Shown one piece after another: positions 46,862-55,238 of a DNA stretch of 59,451 bases. Position numbers and translations under genes: made by a program. The notes beneath the pieces were generated by a model, which was not told the origin of the DNA, made no database searches, and was given only the letters and a program-made list of their open reading frames with translations. The stretch is from Bifidobacterium avesanii (GTDB taxonomy: Bacteria > Actinomycetota > Actinomycetes > Actinomycetales > Bifidobacteriaceae), in the NCBI RefSeq assembly GCF_009299475.1, contig NZ_WBSN01000017.1, positions 1 through 59,451 of the forward strand, read 5' to 3'. Within the stretch, counting starts at the first letter, position 1. Each line of letters starts with the position of its first letter.

Positions 46862-48085
46862 TCAGCCTTTATGTACGATCGGCTTCCATTCGGGCTTGGC
46901 GAAGATGGCCTGGAAGGAGATGACCACGTAGCTCAGCGCGAAGATCGGGAAGCTCAGGCAGTAGGCGAACAGCTCCTTGTTGGTGGCGCGGATCTTGTCG
47001 CGCTCGGCGATCACCGTGAGCGCGGCGAGCAGCATCATGGTGAGCATGGAGACGAGCACGCCCAGCCCCCACCCGTTGAACGCGCTGAGCACGCTCGCCC
47101 ACGAGACAAACCCGAGCGCCGCGAACAGCGCGCCCAGCACCATGCGCAGCAGGGTGATCACCATGAACGGGCAGACCAGCAGCGTCAGGTCCACCGAGGA
47201 GAAGTCGCGCTCCTGGATGCCGTGGCGCAGCATGGCCGCCCCGTAGTAGCGGAACACCTGCAGGTAGCCCTTGCTCCAGCGCACGCGCTGCCGCCAGCTC
47301 TGGCGGAACGACGTGGGCTGCTCGTCGTACAGGATCGCGCTGCCGCAGTAGCCGATGCGGTCGCCGTGCAGCACGCAGTCCATGGTGAACTCCATGTCCT
47401 CGGTGAGCAGGTGGAACTTCCACCCGTTGTTGCGCTCCATGATCTCGCGCGAGAACATGAACCCGGTGCCGGCCACGTGGCAGCTGGAACCGATCACCAT
47501 GCGCGACGAGTTCACGAAGCGCGACTCGCGCAGGAACCACAGCGCGGTGCCGCTCGACACCCAGTTCTCGTTGAGGTTCACCGAGTTGCGGTAGCTGGTG
47601 AGCACCTTGAAGCCGGACTGGAACGCCTTGTTCATCTCCTCCACGTAGTGGGGGTCGAGGCGGTTGTCCGCGTCGAACACGAAGAACGCGTCGTAGCGTT
47701 CGGCCATGCCCTGCCGGCCCATTTCGTCGAGCAGGTAGCTCAGCGCGTATCCCTTGCCGATCCGCTCCTTGTTGAAGCGCTCCACCACGTGGCATCCCAT
47801 GGAGCGGGCGATGTCCGCCGTGTCGTCGGTGCAGTTGTCCGCCACGATCCAGATGTCGATGAGCCGCTGCGGGTAGCTCTGCGACTGGAGGTCGCCGATG
47901 AGGTGCGCGATCACGGCCGACTCGTTGCGCGCGGAGATGAGCACCGCGTACCGCTTGTCCATCGGGGCGTCGGGGAACGCCTCGGGCTTGGCGAAGAAGG
48001 AGACGACCACGTAGGCCGCCTGATAGACGACCACGCACAGGCCCAGCGCGAAGATGAGCCAGTCGAGCACGTTGAGGATGGCCAT
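46862..48085 (-). CDS. Membrane glycosyltransferase family 2
   Basis: Processive-type inner-membrane glycosyltransferase, 407 residues. One N-terminal helix, then the GT2 catalytic domain: VLISARNES, the DXD-like DADNRLDP (nucleotide-sugar and metal), TEDMEF (base) and QSWRQRVRWSKGY (the QxxRW motif of polymer-forming synthases), followed by three or four C-terminal helices. The ATG overlaps the stop of the upstream AI-2E-type permease gene as TGATG, so they are tightly coupled. A GTG nine bases earlier is an alternative start. The product could be a cell-surface polysaccharide or glycolipid; substrate unknown. Confidence 0.88.
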   Translation of the reverse strand: MAILNVLDWLIFALGLCVVVYQAAYVVVSFFAKPEAFPDAPMDKRYAVLISARNESAVIAHLIGDLQSQSYPQRLIDIWIVADNCTDDTADIARSMGCHVVERFNKERIGKGYALSYLLDEMGRQGMAERYDAFFVFDADNRLDPHYVEEMNKAFQSGFKVLTSYRNSVNLNENWVSSGTALWFLRESRFVNSSRMVIGSSCHVAGTGFMFSREIMERNNGWKFHLLTEDMEFTMDCVLHGDRIGYCGSAILYDEQPTSFRQSWRQRVRWSKGYLQVFRYYGAAMLRHGIQERDFSSVDLTLLVCPFMVITLLRMVLGALFAALGFVSWASVLSAFNGWGLGVLVSMLTMMLLAALTVIAERDKIRATNKELFAYCLSFPIFALSYVVISFQAIFAKPEWKPIVHKG

Positions 48086-49575
48086 CAGCGCCACCCGCCG
48101 CGCGGATTGTCGGCCGCGTCCGACGCCTTGTCCGATGCTTCGTCCGACGCCTCATCGGCTCCGCCGTCGTCCCCGCCGCCGTTCTCCGCGCCCCTGAGAC
48201 CCTTGACGCCCTTGCCGTCCGCGCCCCGGTCCGTGCGCTGCGGGATCGCCACGGTCTCCGAGGCGTCGAGGTCCTCGGCGGTGGGCATGCTGTACGCCTT
48301 GCGCTTCAGGGCGTCGAGCTCCTCCTCGACCATCACGCGCTTGCTGGACCCCTGCGCGGCGCGCGGCATGTGGTCGGTCATCGGGTGGATCACATGCTCG
48401 GTGAACGCCTCCGCGCCCTCGACGAGCTTGGACTTCTTCAGCGGCTTCGGGTCGCCCAGCAGCGGCGAGTCGATGAGCTCGTAGCGCTTGGTGTACACGG
48501 AGAAGATAGCCTGGAAGCTGGCGGCGACCGGCAGCGCGAGGAACGCGCCGAGCGCGCCGAACAGGGAGCCGAGCGCCAGCACCACGAGGAAGGCGACCGC
48601 CGGGTTCAGGTCCATGGTGCGCTGCGAGATCTTGGGGCTCAGGATGAGGTTCTCGATCTGCTGGTAGACGATGATGTACACGAGCACGCCCACGCCGTAC
48701 CACAGGCCGCCGTTGATCCACGCGAACAGCACGGGCAGCGCGCCGCCGATGTACGTGCCGACCGTGGGCACGAACTGCGCCGTCAGCCCGCAGAACAGGG
48801 CGAGCGGCAGCCAGTACGGCACGTTGAGGATCTCGAGGAAGACGGCGGTGCACACCGCGTTGATGATGGCGAGGATGCCGCGCGAGAACAGGAAGTTGGA
48901 GATCTGGTCCTGCAGCACCTGCCACACGAGCACGAAGCGGCGCTGGCTGTCCGGGCTGAGCCACTGGCACATGCTGCGGCGCATGCGCGGGCTGCCCGCG
49001 GAGACGTAGTAGGTGACGAGCATGACGGTCATGAGGTCGAGCAGCACGCCGCCGATGCTGCCGAGCGTCATGGCGGCCTGCGAGGCGAAGTTGGTCACCC
49101 ACGAGGTCTGGATGTTGTTGATGATCTCGCTGCCGAGGTTCTGGATGGCCGGCATGCGGAACGTGGTGTTGGCGGCCACGTACGCAGAGATCTGCTCGTA
49201 GGCGTCGGGCAGGCCGCGGAACAGGCTGATCACCTGCTGGACGAACATGTTGCCGAACATGGCGAGCAGGCCGATGCACACCACCACGAGCCCCACCAGG
49301 GTAACGGCCGACGCGGCCCCGCGCTTCCAGCCGTGCTTGACCATGATGAGCACGAGCGGCTCCACCGCCAGCGCGATGAACACGGAGATGACGAGGTCCA
49401 CCGCGAGGTATTCGAGCTTGCCGAGCGAGCGCCACACGAAGATCGCCGCGAACGCCGCGATCACAATGTACAGCAGCCCCCTGCCGAACCATTCCGGGGG
49501 CCGGCGCGGATCCCCCTTCGCCGGAAACACCGAAGCCAGATCGAACTGCTTGCCGTCGTTGCCCTGTATGCTCAT
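48085..49575 (-). CDS. AI-2E family transporter (PerM/YdiK type)
   Basis: Integral membrane protein of 496 residues with about eight helices, of the AI-2E/PerM family whose members have been linked to signal or small-molecule export. Landmarks are the long periplasmic/amphipathic region after the third helix (LPDAYEQISAYV) and the conserved FVPTVGTYIGGALPVLFAW and NLILSPKISQRTMDLNPAVAFLVVLALGSLFGALGAFLALPVAAS. A long charged C-terminal tail (after about residue 390) ends in Asp/Ala/Ser repeats. Two ATGs are near the start (49584 and 49575). It is divergent from a soluble GT2 and coupled to a membrane GT2. Confidence 0.85.
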   Translation of the reverse strand: MSIQGNDGKQFDLASVFPAKGDPRRPPEWFGRGLLYIVIAAFAAIFVWRSLGKLEYLAVDLVISVFIALAVEPLVLIMVKHGWKRGAASAVTLVGLVVVCIGLLAMFGNMFVQQVISLFRGLPDAYEQISAYVAANTTFRMPAIQNLGSEIINNIQTSWVTNFASQAAMTLGSIGGVLLDLMTVMLVTYYVSAGSPRMRRSMCQWLSPDSQRRFVLVWQVLQDQISNFLFSRGILAIINAVCTAVFLEILNVPYWLPLALFCGLTAQFVPTVGTYIGGALPVLFAWINGGLWYGVGVLVYIIVYQQIENLILSPKISQRTMDLNPAVAFLVVLALGSLFGALGAFLALPVAASFQAIFSVYTKRYELIDSPLLGDPKPLKKSKLVEGAEAFTEHVIHPMTDHMPRAAQGSSKRVMVEEELDALKRKAYSMPTAEDLDASETVAIPQRTDRGADGKGVKGLRGAENGGGDDGGADEASDEASDKASDAADNPRGGWR

Positions 49576-49667
49576 GGGCACCATTGTTGTGTCGTGCGCG
49601 GACAGGTGCGCGCGGGCCGGCCGTCGCAGGCCCGACCGATGGGCGGCCCGGACGGTAAGGTTGAGGC

Positions 49668-50549
49668 ATGCTCAAGGTTTCGATCATCATCCCCGCCTGG
49701 AACGAGGAGGAGCGCATCGAGGACTGCCTCACCTGCGCCACCGTCCAGACCCGCGCGCCCCACGAGGTCATCGTGGTGGACAACAAGTCCACCGACCGCA
49801 CCGTCGAGGTGGTGGAGCGGTTCATCGCCGACCATCCCGGCACGCCGGTCCGCCTCATCCATCAGGACGCCGAGCAGGGGCTCATCCCCACGCGCAACGC
49901 GGGCCTCAACGCCGCCACCGGCGACATTCTGGGCCGCGTGGACGCCGACTGCATGCTCAAGCCGGACTGGGTGGAGGTCGTCACCGGCATCTTCACCGAG
50001 GACCCGAAGGCCATGGGCGCCTCCGGCCCGGTGGTCTACTACGACATGCCGCTCAAGAAGACGGGCTTGAGGGGCGACAACCGCACGCGCCGGCTCATCT
50101 ACCGCGCCGACGGCAACAAGACCATGCTGTTCGGCTCGAACATGGCCCTGCGCGCCACCGCATGGCACGCGATCGCCGGCGAGGTGTGCCGCGACTACGA
50201 GGACGTGATGCACGAGGACGTGGACATCTCGCTGCACCTGCTAGGCAAGCACTTCAAGACCGTGTACTCGCCGCGCATGATCGTGGGCATGAGCGCCCGC
50301 CGCATGGCCTCCGGGTTCGTCTCGTTCAAGCACTACACGGACCGCTTCCGCAACACGTTCGACGCCCATCCGCGCCACACGCGCTTCTTCCGCCCGGAGT
50401 ACCTGCTGCGCGTGATGTGGCCGTTCATCCACTTCCTCTACCCGATCTACCAGCGGCGGATGGAGCGCGAGCACGTGGACTGCGCCGCCGCGGTGTGGCG
50501 CGACGAGCAGCAGCGGATTCTCGCGGGTTCCAGCCAGCTCACGCACTGA
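49668..50549 (+). CDS. Glycosyltransferase family 2
   Basis: GT2 glycosyltransferase of 293 residues: SIIIPAWNEEERIEDCLTCATVQ at the N-terminus, VDNKSTDRTVEVV, and the metal-binding GRVDADCMLKPDW (DxD-like). The Glu/Asp-rich DYEDVMHEDVDISLHLLG supplies the catalytic base. There is at most one C-terminal hydrophobic segment, VMWPFIHFLYPIY, so the protein is membrane-associated at most. AAGGTTGAGGC lies before the ATG. Divergent from the AI-2E/GT2 pair across an 90-base gap, so the three may serve one surface-glycan pathway. Confidence 0.87.
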   Translation: MLKVSIIIPAWNEEERIEDCLTCATVQTRAPHEVIVVDNKSTDRTVEVVERFIADHPGTPVRLIHQDAEQGLIPTRNAGLNAATGDILGRVDADCMLKPDWVEVVTGIFTEDPKAMGASGPVVYYDMPLKKTGLRGDNRTRRLIYRADGNKTMLFGSNMALRATAWHAIAGEVCRDYEDVMHEDVDISLHLLGKHFKTVYSPRMIVGMSARRMASGFVSFKHYTDRFRNTFDAHPRHTRFFRPEYLLRVMWPFIHFLYPIYQRRMEREHVDCAAAVWRDEQQRILAGSSQLTH

Positions 50550-51192
50550 GCGCCGGGCACTGAGCGCCGGACGCGGGGCGGGGACGGATACGGCATAGGC
50601 GACATAGGCGACATGCCCGGTCATTCCCCTCGTCCTTCCCCTTTCCACGTCATCCTGGGCGGTCGCAACGAGTCGAGGGGTCCGTCCGGCTACCGTCCGC
50701 CGGCCTTTCGGCCTTTGCCTGGGATGTCCGCCTGCCGCATGTGCCTCGGCGGTCCGCTCGCCGTCATCCCGCCTTCGGTTCCGGTTTCATAGACCCCGCT
50801 CGGGATGACTCGCCCTCGGCCGCGCGACTTGTGCGGAGCAACGGCGAGTACGCCATGTCCGCCTGCTCACCTGTCCGCCTGTTCACTTGTCCGGCCATCC
50901 ACTTGCCCGGCCACCCACCTGGCCGGCCATCCTACCTGCCCGGCCACCCAACCCGGCGGACACCGCCATCATATTTTTCTTCGCTGGTGACATTGTGGGC
51001 ACAATGGGCCCACGCTGTGCCCACAATGTCACCAGCAACTACAAACACAAATGCTTCGGTCCCTTCTTCCATGCATGCGCGCGGGAGAAGGGGCCGAAGC
51101 ATAGCGGTCGTCATGCCGGAGGGCGGCCAAACCGATCGAACCGGCAAAACCAACCAGACCGGTCAGACCGGCCGAACCGCAGTCGGGTCAGA
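50550..51192. other. Intergenic region between convergent GT2 and fucO
   Basis: About 640 bases with no supported gene. It holds a degenerate tandem repeat built on CCACCTGCCCGGCCA from about 50865 to 50955, a perfect 21-bp inverted repeat at 50983-51036, a second hairpin (ATGCTTCGG/CCGAAGCAT) at about 51050-51105 and short CCGGTCAGACCGG repeats near 51155. Confidence 0.6.
50983..51036. terminator. Perfect 21-bp inverted repeat, probable bidirectional terminator
   Basis: The arm 50983-51003 (starting GCTGGTGACATTGTG) is exactly complementary to 51016-51036 around a 12-base loop, between convergent genes. The left flank TTTTTCTTC and right flank AACTACAAA give T-rich ends on both strands. Confidence 0.6.
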
Positions 51193-52344
51193 TCACATCA
51201 GCGAGGTGTAGATCTTGAGGATGTCCTCCTCGGTGGCCTTGCGCGGGTTGCCCGGGGTGCATACGTCGTTGAACGCGTCGTGGGCGAGCGGGGCCAGATC
51301 GGCCTCGGTGGCACCGACCTCGGAGATCTTGGTCGGGTTCTTGAGGTCCACGGTCAGCTTGTGGACGGCCTGCACGGCCTCCTCGCGCACCTTCTCGAGG
51401 TCGCCGGTATAGGCGTCCTCAACGCCGAACGCGTCGGCGATGTCGCGGTACTTCTCGCCGGTGTAGTCCTTGTTGTACTCCATGACCGGGGCCAGCAGGA
51501 TGCCGTTGGCGACGCCGTGGGCCACGCCCAGACGGCCGCCCAGCGGGTGGGCCATGCCGTGCACCAGGCCGAGGCCGACGTTGGAGTAGGCCATGCCGGT
51601 GATGTAGGACGCGTAGGCCATCTGCTCGCCGGCCGGGATGTCGCCGTCGGCGGACTTGGCGAGGTTCTTGGCGATCATGCGGATGGTCTGCATGGACAGG
51701 CAGTCGGACAGGCTCCAGGCGCCCGGGGTGATGTAGCCCTCGATGGCGTGGGTCAGGGCGTCGAGGCCGGTGGCGACCTTCAGGCCGCGCGGCATGGAGT
51801 CGGTCAGGTCCGGGTCCACGAACGCGACGATCGGGATGTCGTGCGGATCGACGGCCACGAACTTGCGCTTGTTCTTGGTGTCGGTGATCACGTAGTTGAT
51901 GGTGGTCTCGGACGCGGTGCCGGCGGTGGTCGGCACGCCGAAGATCGGGACGGACGGGTTCTTGGTGTCCGCGACGCCCTCGAGGGAGAGCACGTCGCCG
52001 AACTCCGGGTTGGCGGTGATGATGCCGATGCCCTTGCAGGTGTCCTGCGGGGAGCCGCCGCCGAGGCCGATCAGGAAGTCGGCGCCGGAGGCTTTGAAGC
52101 GCAGCACGCCGTCCTGGATGCACTCGACCGGCGGGTTCGGCTTGACGTTGTCGAAGACCTCGTAGGGCAGGCCGGCGGCGTCGAGCACGTCGGTGACCTT
52201 CTTGGCGGTGCCGGTCTCCAGCAGGACCGGGTCGGTGACGATGAACGCCTTCTTGAAGCCGTGCTTCCTGGCCACCTCGGGGATCTCCTTGATCGCGCCG
52301 CGGCCGAAGTACGCCGTCTGGTTGAAGATCATGCGGTAGACCAT
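51193..52344 (-). CDS. fucO: Iron-containing alcohol dehydrogenase, lactaldehyde reductase type
   Basis: NAD-dependent, iron-containing alcohol dehydrogenase of 383 residues, most like FucO, which reduces lactaldehyde to 1,2-propanediol. NAD loop GLGGGSPQDTCKGIGII (about residues 96-112), and the metal-binding region LDALTHAIEGYITPGAW, then VHGMAHPLGGRLGVAHGVANGILL with the iron His residues. GCAAAGGAG lies eight bases before the ATG; the open frame upstream is not used. The length is normal. The gene stands alone, next to the left edge of the putative integrated element. Fucose or rhamnose fermentation would supply its substrate; general ADH use is possible. Confidence 0.9.
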   Translation of the reverse strand: MVYRMIFNQTAYFGRGAIKEIPEVARKHGFKKAFIVTDPVLLETGTAKKVTDVLDAAGLPYEVFDNVKPNPPVECIQDGVLRFKASGADFLIGLGGGSPQDTCKGIGIITANPEFGDVLSLEGVADTKNPSVPIFGVPTTAGTASETTINYVITDTKNKRKFVAVDPHDIPIVAFVDPDLTDSMPRGLKVATGLDALTHAIEGYITPGAWSLSDCLSMQTIRMIAKNLAKSADGDIPAGEQMAYASYITGMAYSNVGLGLVHGMAHPLGGRLGVAHGVANGILLAPVMEYNKDYTGEKYRDIADAFGVEDAYTGDLEKVREEAVQAVHKLTVDLKNPTKISEVGATEADLAPLAHDAFNDVCTPGNPRKATEEDILKIYTSLM

Positions 52345-52480
52345 TTTTATGCTCCTTTGCATTGGAACTATTGGGTTTTGTTGGTGTCGCATTCTCCCCG
52401 GTAAAAAGTCCGGTAAAAGAACACGACACCTCCACAAGTGATTATAGACCGGCACGGTCTGACATCCCGCATTTTGTGTG

Positions 52481-53074
52481 TTAGCGAACGTCGAGGTCAA
52501 ACTCCCGTCGCAGCCGGTCGTCGGGAAATGTCGCCGCGAACCAAATCCAGCGTACTGCTCCTTCAAGCATTGAAGCGATGGTCCAGTACCTTTCTGTTTC
52601 CATGTCGGGCAGATGGAACTTAGGACACATTTGCACTGTTTGTCTTATCGTTGCTTGAACTGTGGGAAAATACGTCATGCGTTCAGGGCAAAGTATCCAT
52701 GCCGTGATGTATCGACGCAGAAGCCATTCGCTGGGGGCGTGAATGCATAGCTTCCTTTTTTCCGTGTGCTGGATGGCGGCGGTGTCGTATGCCGCAAGCA
52801 GTTCTTCCTCATCTACGGTGAGGTAATCATTAAGGGCATCCAGAAGCCTCTGCTTGTCTCTTTCTGTGGGCATTTCTTCCTCGCTCAGGAGGGGCAGTCC
52901 CAAACAACTTGTCGCGGCCGTCGCAATCCGAGTTGCGTTGTCTTGGATGTCTTCACGGACAATCTCCATCGGCATGCCTTCGGAGATGACCACGGTCGCG
53001 TTTTCTTCGTAAACGGTTTTGAGGCCTTGGGGCAAGGCTATTCCCCGGTCGCTCACGATTCGTATTGTCTTCAT
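52481..53074 (-). CDS. Hypothetical protein, paralogue A, 197 aa
   Basis: Soluble protein of unknown family, 197 residues, starting MKTIRIVSDRGIALPQ. The region SEWLLRRYITAWILCPERMTYFPTVQATIRQTV matches the same position of the neighbouring gene (SKRLLRRFISTMFLRPEALVYRR...AAIARTL), as do GLPLLSEEEMPTERDKQ and GLPIMAEEKLPTKEDEQ, so the two are tandem paralogues. Its leader, GGAAAGGCAAAACAATG, is the same as that of the neighbour. It lacks signal peptide and membrane segment. GC is clearly lower than in the flanking chromosome. It is inside or next to the integrated element; a role in maintenance, immunity or defence is possible but unsupported. Confidence 0.65.
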   Translation of the reverse strand: MKTIRIVSDRGIALPQGLKTVYEENATVVISEGMPMEIVREDIQDNATRIATAATSCLGLPLLSEEEMPTERDKQRLLDALNDYLTVDEEELLAAYDTAAIQHTEKRKLCIHAPSEWLLRRYITAWILCPERMTYFPTVQATIRQTVQMCPKFHLPDMETERYWTIASMLEGAVRWIWFAATFPDDRLRREFDLDVR

Positions 53075-53118
53075 TGTTTTGCCTTTCCGTGCCGGTCTTT
53101 CCGAACTCACCCTGCGCA

Positions 53119-53709
53119 TTAGCGTTGGGGTATGTCTGCAAGCTCCATTAGTAACATCGTTCGCGGGTCACGAAGTATGCCCGCATACTGCTCTCGAAAT
53201 GTCTTGCTTGCGTTGAGCGTCCGGGCTATCGCTGCCCAGATATCTTTTCCGCTCCGCCTGTAGACAAGCGCTTCCGGTCTCAGGAACATAGTTGATATGA
53301 ACCGGCGCAGCAGTCGTTTGCTGGGGCGGGCATAGAACTCCCATTCTTCCATTGGTTGGTTTTGTTGATTTGGTTTGAACAGGGCGGTGTCGAAATAATG
53401 CAATCGGCTTAGGTACATGGTGATGACCCCAGCATACCCATCCAAGAATCGCTTTACGCATTGCTCGTCTTCTTTTGTCGGCAGCTTCTCTTCGGCCATG
53501 ATTGGCAAGCCGAGGCTATCCGTTATTGCTCTTGCGAGGCAGATTCGTTCCTCTGCGCTTAGCGGCTGGTCTGGCAAATCCTCAATGACTAGTTCCGCCG
53601 GGCTGTTGGTCTCCCATCCCCTTGCTCGTGCGATGCGCTGCTCGATGGCGGCGGCGATGACCCCCGTCTCATCCGCTTCTATTGCGGCTCGTGCCGTTTT
53701 GGGCTCCAT
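53119..53709 (-). CDS. Hypothetical protein, paralogue B, 196 aa
   Basis: Unrecognised soluble protein of 196 residues, paralogous to its downstream neighbour. The order of conserved parts is LGLPIMAEEKLP (about 75-86), a mid-region GYAGVITMYLSRLHYFDTALF, and RLLRRFISTMFLRPEALVYRR. The ATG of MEPKTARAA follows AAAGGCAAAACA; a start further upstream is open but less likely. Together with paralogue A it is probably one transcript, divergent from the rightward plasmid-like operon across an AT-rich control region. Confidence 0.65.
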   Translation of the reverse strand: MEPKTARAAIEADETGVIAAAIEQRIARARGWETNSPAELVIEDLPDQPLSAEERICLARAITDSLGLPIMAEEKLPTKEDEQCVKRFLDGYAGVITMYLSRLHYFDTALFKPNQQNQPMEEWEFYARPSKRLLRRFISTMFLRPEALVYRRSGKDIWAAIARTLNASKTFREQYAGILRDPRTMLLMELADIPQR

Positions 53710-53994
53710 TGTTTTGCCTTTCCTCGGTCGGTCTTTCCGGCCTCGCAAGGTTAATATCTACCACTGTGGCTTTTCATCACCTCCAAGCCCCTCATAGGCC
53801 CCATTTTCACGGCCTCCGCAAGCCGCTTTTTGAGGTTATGTTACGTATTTGTAAAACTTATGTTACAAATATGTTAACTACTACCCGTTTCACGGGAAAC
53901 CCCCAGTCCACCGGGGTTTTTGAAAAATCACGCGTCCGATATATCCACGGTGACACGTCGGAAAGGCCGACGTAGGTGTTGAAAGGACGTCATC
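53710..53994. promoter_or_regulatory. AT-rich divergent control region of the element
   Basis: Contains the inverted repeat ATTTGTAA-N8-TTACAAAT (53847-53870), direct repeats of TTATGTTAC, an intrinsic terminator at 53897-53922 and a small stem ACGTCGG/CCGACGT just before the first rightward gene. It probably holds promoters in both directions and an attenuator or repressor site. Confidence 0.55.
53897..53922 (+). terminator. Intrinsic terminator in leader
   Basis: AAACCCC pairs with GGGGTTT, followed by a T run and TGAAAAAT. Located 75 bases before the first rightward gene, so it may attenuate that operon. Confidence 0.6.
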
Positions 53995-54390
53995 ATGGAC
54001 GGTAGGATTTCTCGGCTCGTTCTTCCTACGAGCGCTTGGCTGATGCGCATTGTATGCCTTCAGGGCTATAGGGATGCGGAGCCTCAGATGGAGCGTGGAG
54101 CTGATGGCAAGCCCTCCACTACGCAGAAGCTGGTTGACGGCAAGCCGGTCTATCCCCTTCGCGGTGTGGTCGTGCAGATTCAGAATGATGCCGGGGCGTG
54201 GGTCGTGGCCGAGGGCATCAGCGTCAAGGCCCGCGTCGCTAAGGACTGGCCGCAATACATACCGCTCGCCCCGGCTGGGGGAAGGGTCATCGTAACCCCA
54301 TACGCAACGGTGAACGGCAAATACGCTTCGGTGCGTTATAGCGTCATCGTGGACGACCTCGAACCGGCGGAACCGGCGCAAGGCAAGTAA
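53995..54390 (+). CDS. Hypothetical protein, 131 aa
   Basis: Unrecognised soluble protein of 131 residues, first in the rightward operon. It is rich in beta-type segments (YPLRGVVVQIQNDAGAWVVAEGISVKARV, VRYSVIVDDLEPAEPAQGK), compatible with a small beta-barrel such as an OB-like fold, though no motif proves it. GAAAGGACG lies before the ATG. Similar positions in plasmid operons often hold accessory replication proteins. Confidence 0.6.
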   Translation: MDGRISRLVLPTSAWLMRIVCLQGYRDAEPQMERGADGKPSTTQKLVDGKPVYPLRGVVVQIQNDAGAWVVAEGISVKARVAKDWPQYIPLAPAGGRVIVTPYATVNGKYASVRYSVIVDDLEPAEPAQGK

Positions 54391-54444
54391 TCGACTGGTA
54401 CGACTGGCGGGGCTTCGGCCCCGCCCCTCGTAAGGAGGTGTTCT

Positions 54445-54813
54445 ATGGCTATCCCTAACGGTGTCGTGCCTCTCACTGAGGCATTGCAAGGAACTGGCAT
54501 GAGCTTGCCCGAGTACGTGGAACTTTGGCATTACTTCGGGAATAAGCCCATAGCGGTAGAAGGCCAGTGGGGGCCGGTGGGGCTTCGCCCCCTTGATGAC
54601 TGCATTGCCGATGGCGTGCTGTTTGAACCGCTTGCGGTTTCATTCAATGCGGGCCTGATGCGTAAAGGTATGACTGATGTTCGACGTATGCAATCGCAGA
54701 TGCTGCGCGATGGCGAAATACGCGACACGCTTGCTGAGCAGATTGAACGCGAGTGGCGGAATGAGAAACGCGAGGAAGCCCAGGAGCTTCGATGGGAGGC
54801 TTCGCATGATTGA
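54445..54813 (+). CDS. Hypothetical protein, 122 aa
   Basis: Unrecognised protein of 122 residues; the first part is neutral, the last 40 residues (MQSQMLRDGEIRDTLAEQIEREWRNEKREEAQELRWE) are highly charged and predicted helical, perhaps a coiled coil. AAGGAGG lies seven bases before the ATG. The stop overlaps the start of the next gene (ATGATTGA), so expression is coupled. Confidence 0.6.
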   Translation: MAIPNGVVPLTEALQGTGMSLPEYVELWHYFGNKPIAVEGQWGPVGLRPLDDCIADGVLFEPLAVSFNAGLMRKGMTDVRRMQSQMLRDGEIRDTLAEQIEREWRNEKREEAQELRWEASHD

Positions 54814-55228
54814 GCTTCTTGCGTCTTTTGTCCTCGGCTTTTTGTTGGGGCTGATAACGGCGGCGGCGTTGTTCGTCGCGTTGGTTTGGATTGACGGAAA
54901 GGACTTTCATCATGGACGGACGAAAACGGCCCGTGAAAGCGTGGCTGGAACCGGCGGCGTACTCGGCCCTTCGGATGTGGGCCGCAGCGATACCGGGCAT
55001 GACCATCTCGAAACTTGTGGGGGTGGCGGTACGCCGGGAGCTGGCGAGATTGCAAGCCCAACAGAAACCCCTCGACGTGACGAGCCCCGACCGGCTGGAA
55101 TCGATAGACGAGACGGAGATAGACCCCCGCATAGCGAGCGTATCGAGGTCTCTAAGGGCGGCTACGAGCGATGGCGGCGCGAACGGGCCGAGGCGCGGGC
55201 TTCGCAAGATTCGGAGGCGGGCCGATGA
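54806..55228 (+). CDS. Small membrane protein with long polar tail, 140 aa
   Basis: N-terminal membrane helix LLASFVLGFLLGLITAAALFVALVW (residues 4-28), then a polar tail rich in Gly, Arg, Asp and Thr, ending GGYERWRRERAEARASQ. The ATG overlaps the preceding gene, and GGGAGG lies six bases upstream. From 54912 on it shares its DNA with another frame that looks equally coding, so the tail is either a true overlapping gene or a chance open frame. Function unknown. Confidence 0.5.
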   Translation: MIELLASFVLGFLLGLITAAALFVALVWIDGKDFHHGRTKTARESVAGTGGVLGPSDVGRSDTGHDHLETCGGGGTPGAGEIASPTETPRRDEPRPAGIDRRDGDRPPHSERIEVSKGGYERWRRERAEARASQDSEAGR

Positions 55229-55238
55229 CGGCGCATGA
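54912..55238 (+). CDS. Possible ribbon-helix-helix / mobilisation-type protein, 108 aa
   Basis: Basic protein of 108 residues. The first 45, MDGRKRPVKAWLEPAAYSAL and the following helices up to RRELARLQAQQK, resemble ribbon-helix-helix or MobC-like DNA-binding proteins; the rest is disordered and Arg-rich. GGAAAGG lies eight bases before the ATG of MDGRKRP. It overlaps the membrane protein in another frame for more than 300 bases. Could bind the element's origin. Third codon positions are mostly G or C in this frame, which supports it. Confidence 0.5.
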   Translation: MDGRKRPVKAWLEPAAYSALRMWAAAIPGMTISKLVGVAVRRELARLQAQQKPLDVTSPDRLESIDETEIDPRIASVSRSLRAATSDGGANGPRRGLRKIRRRADDGA

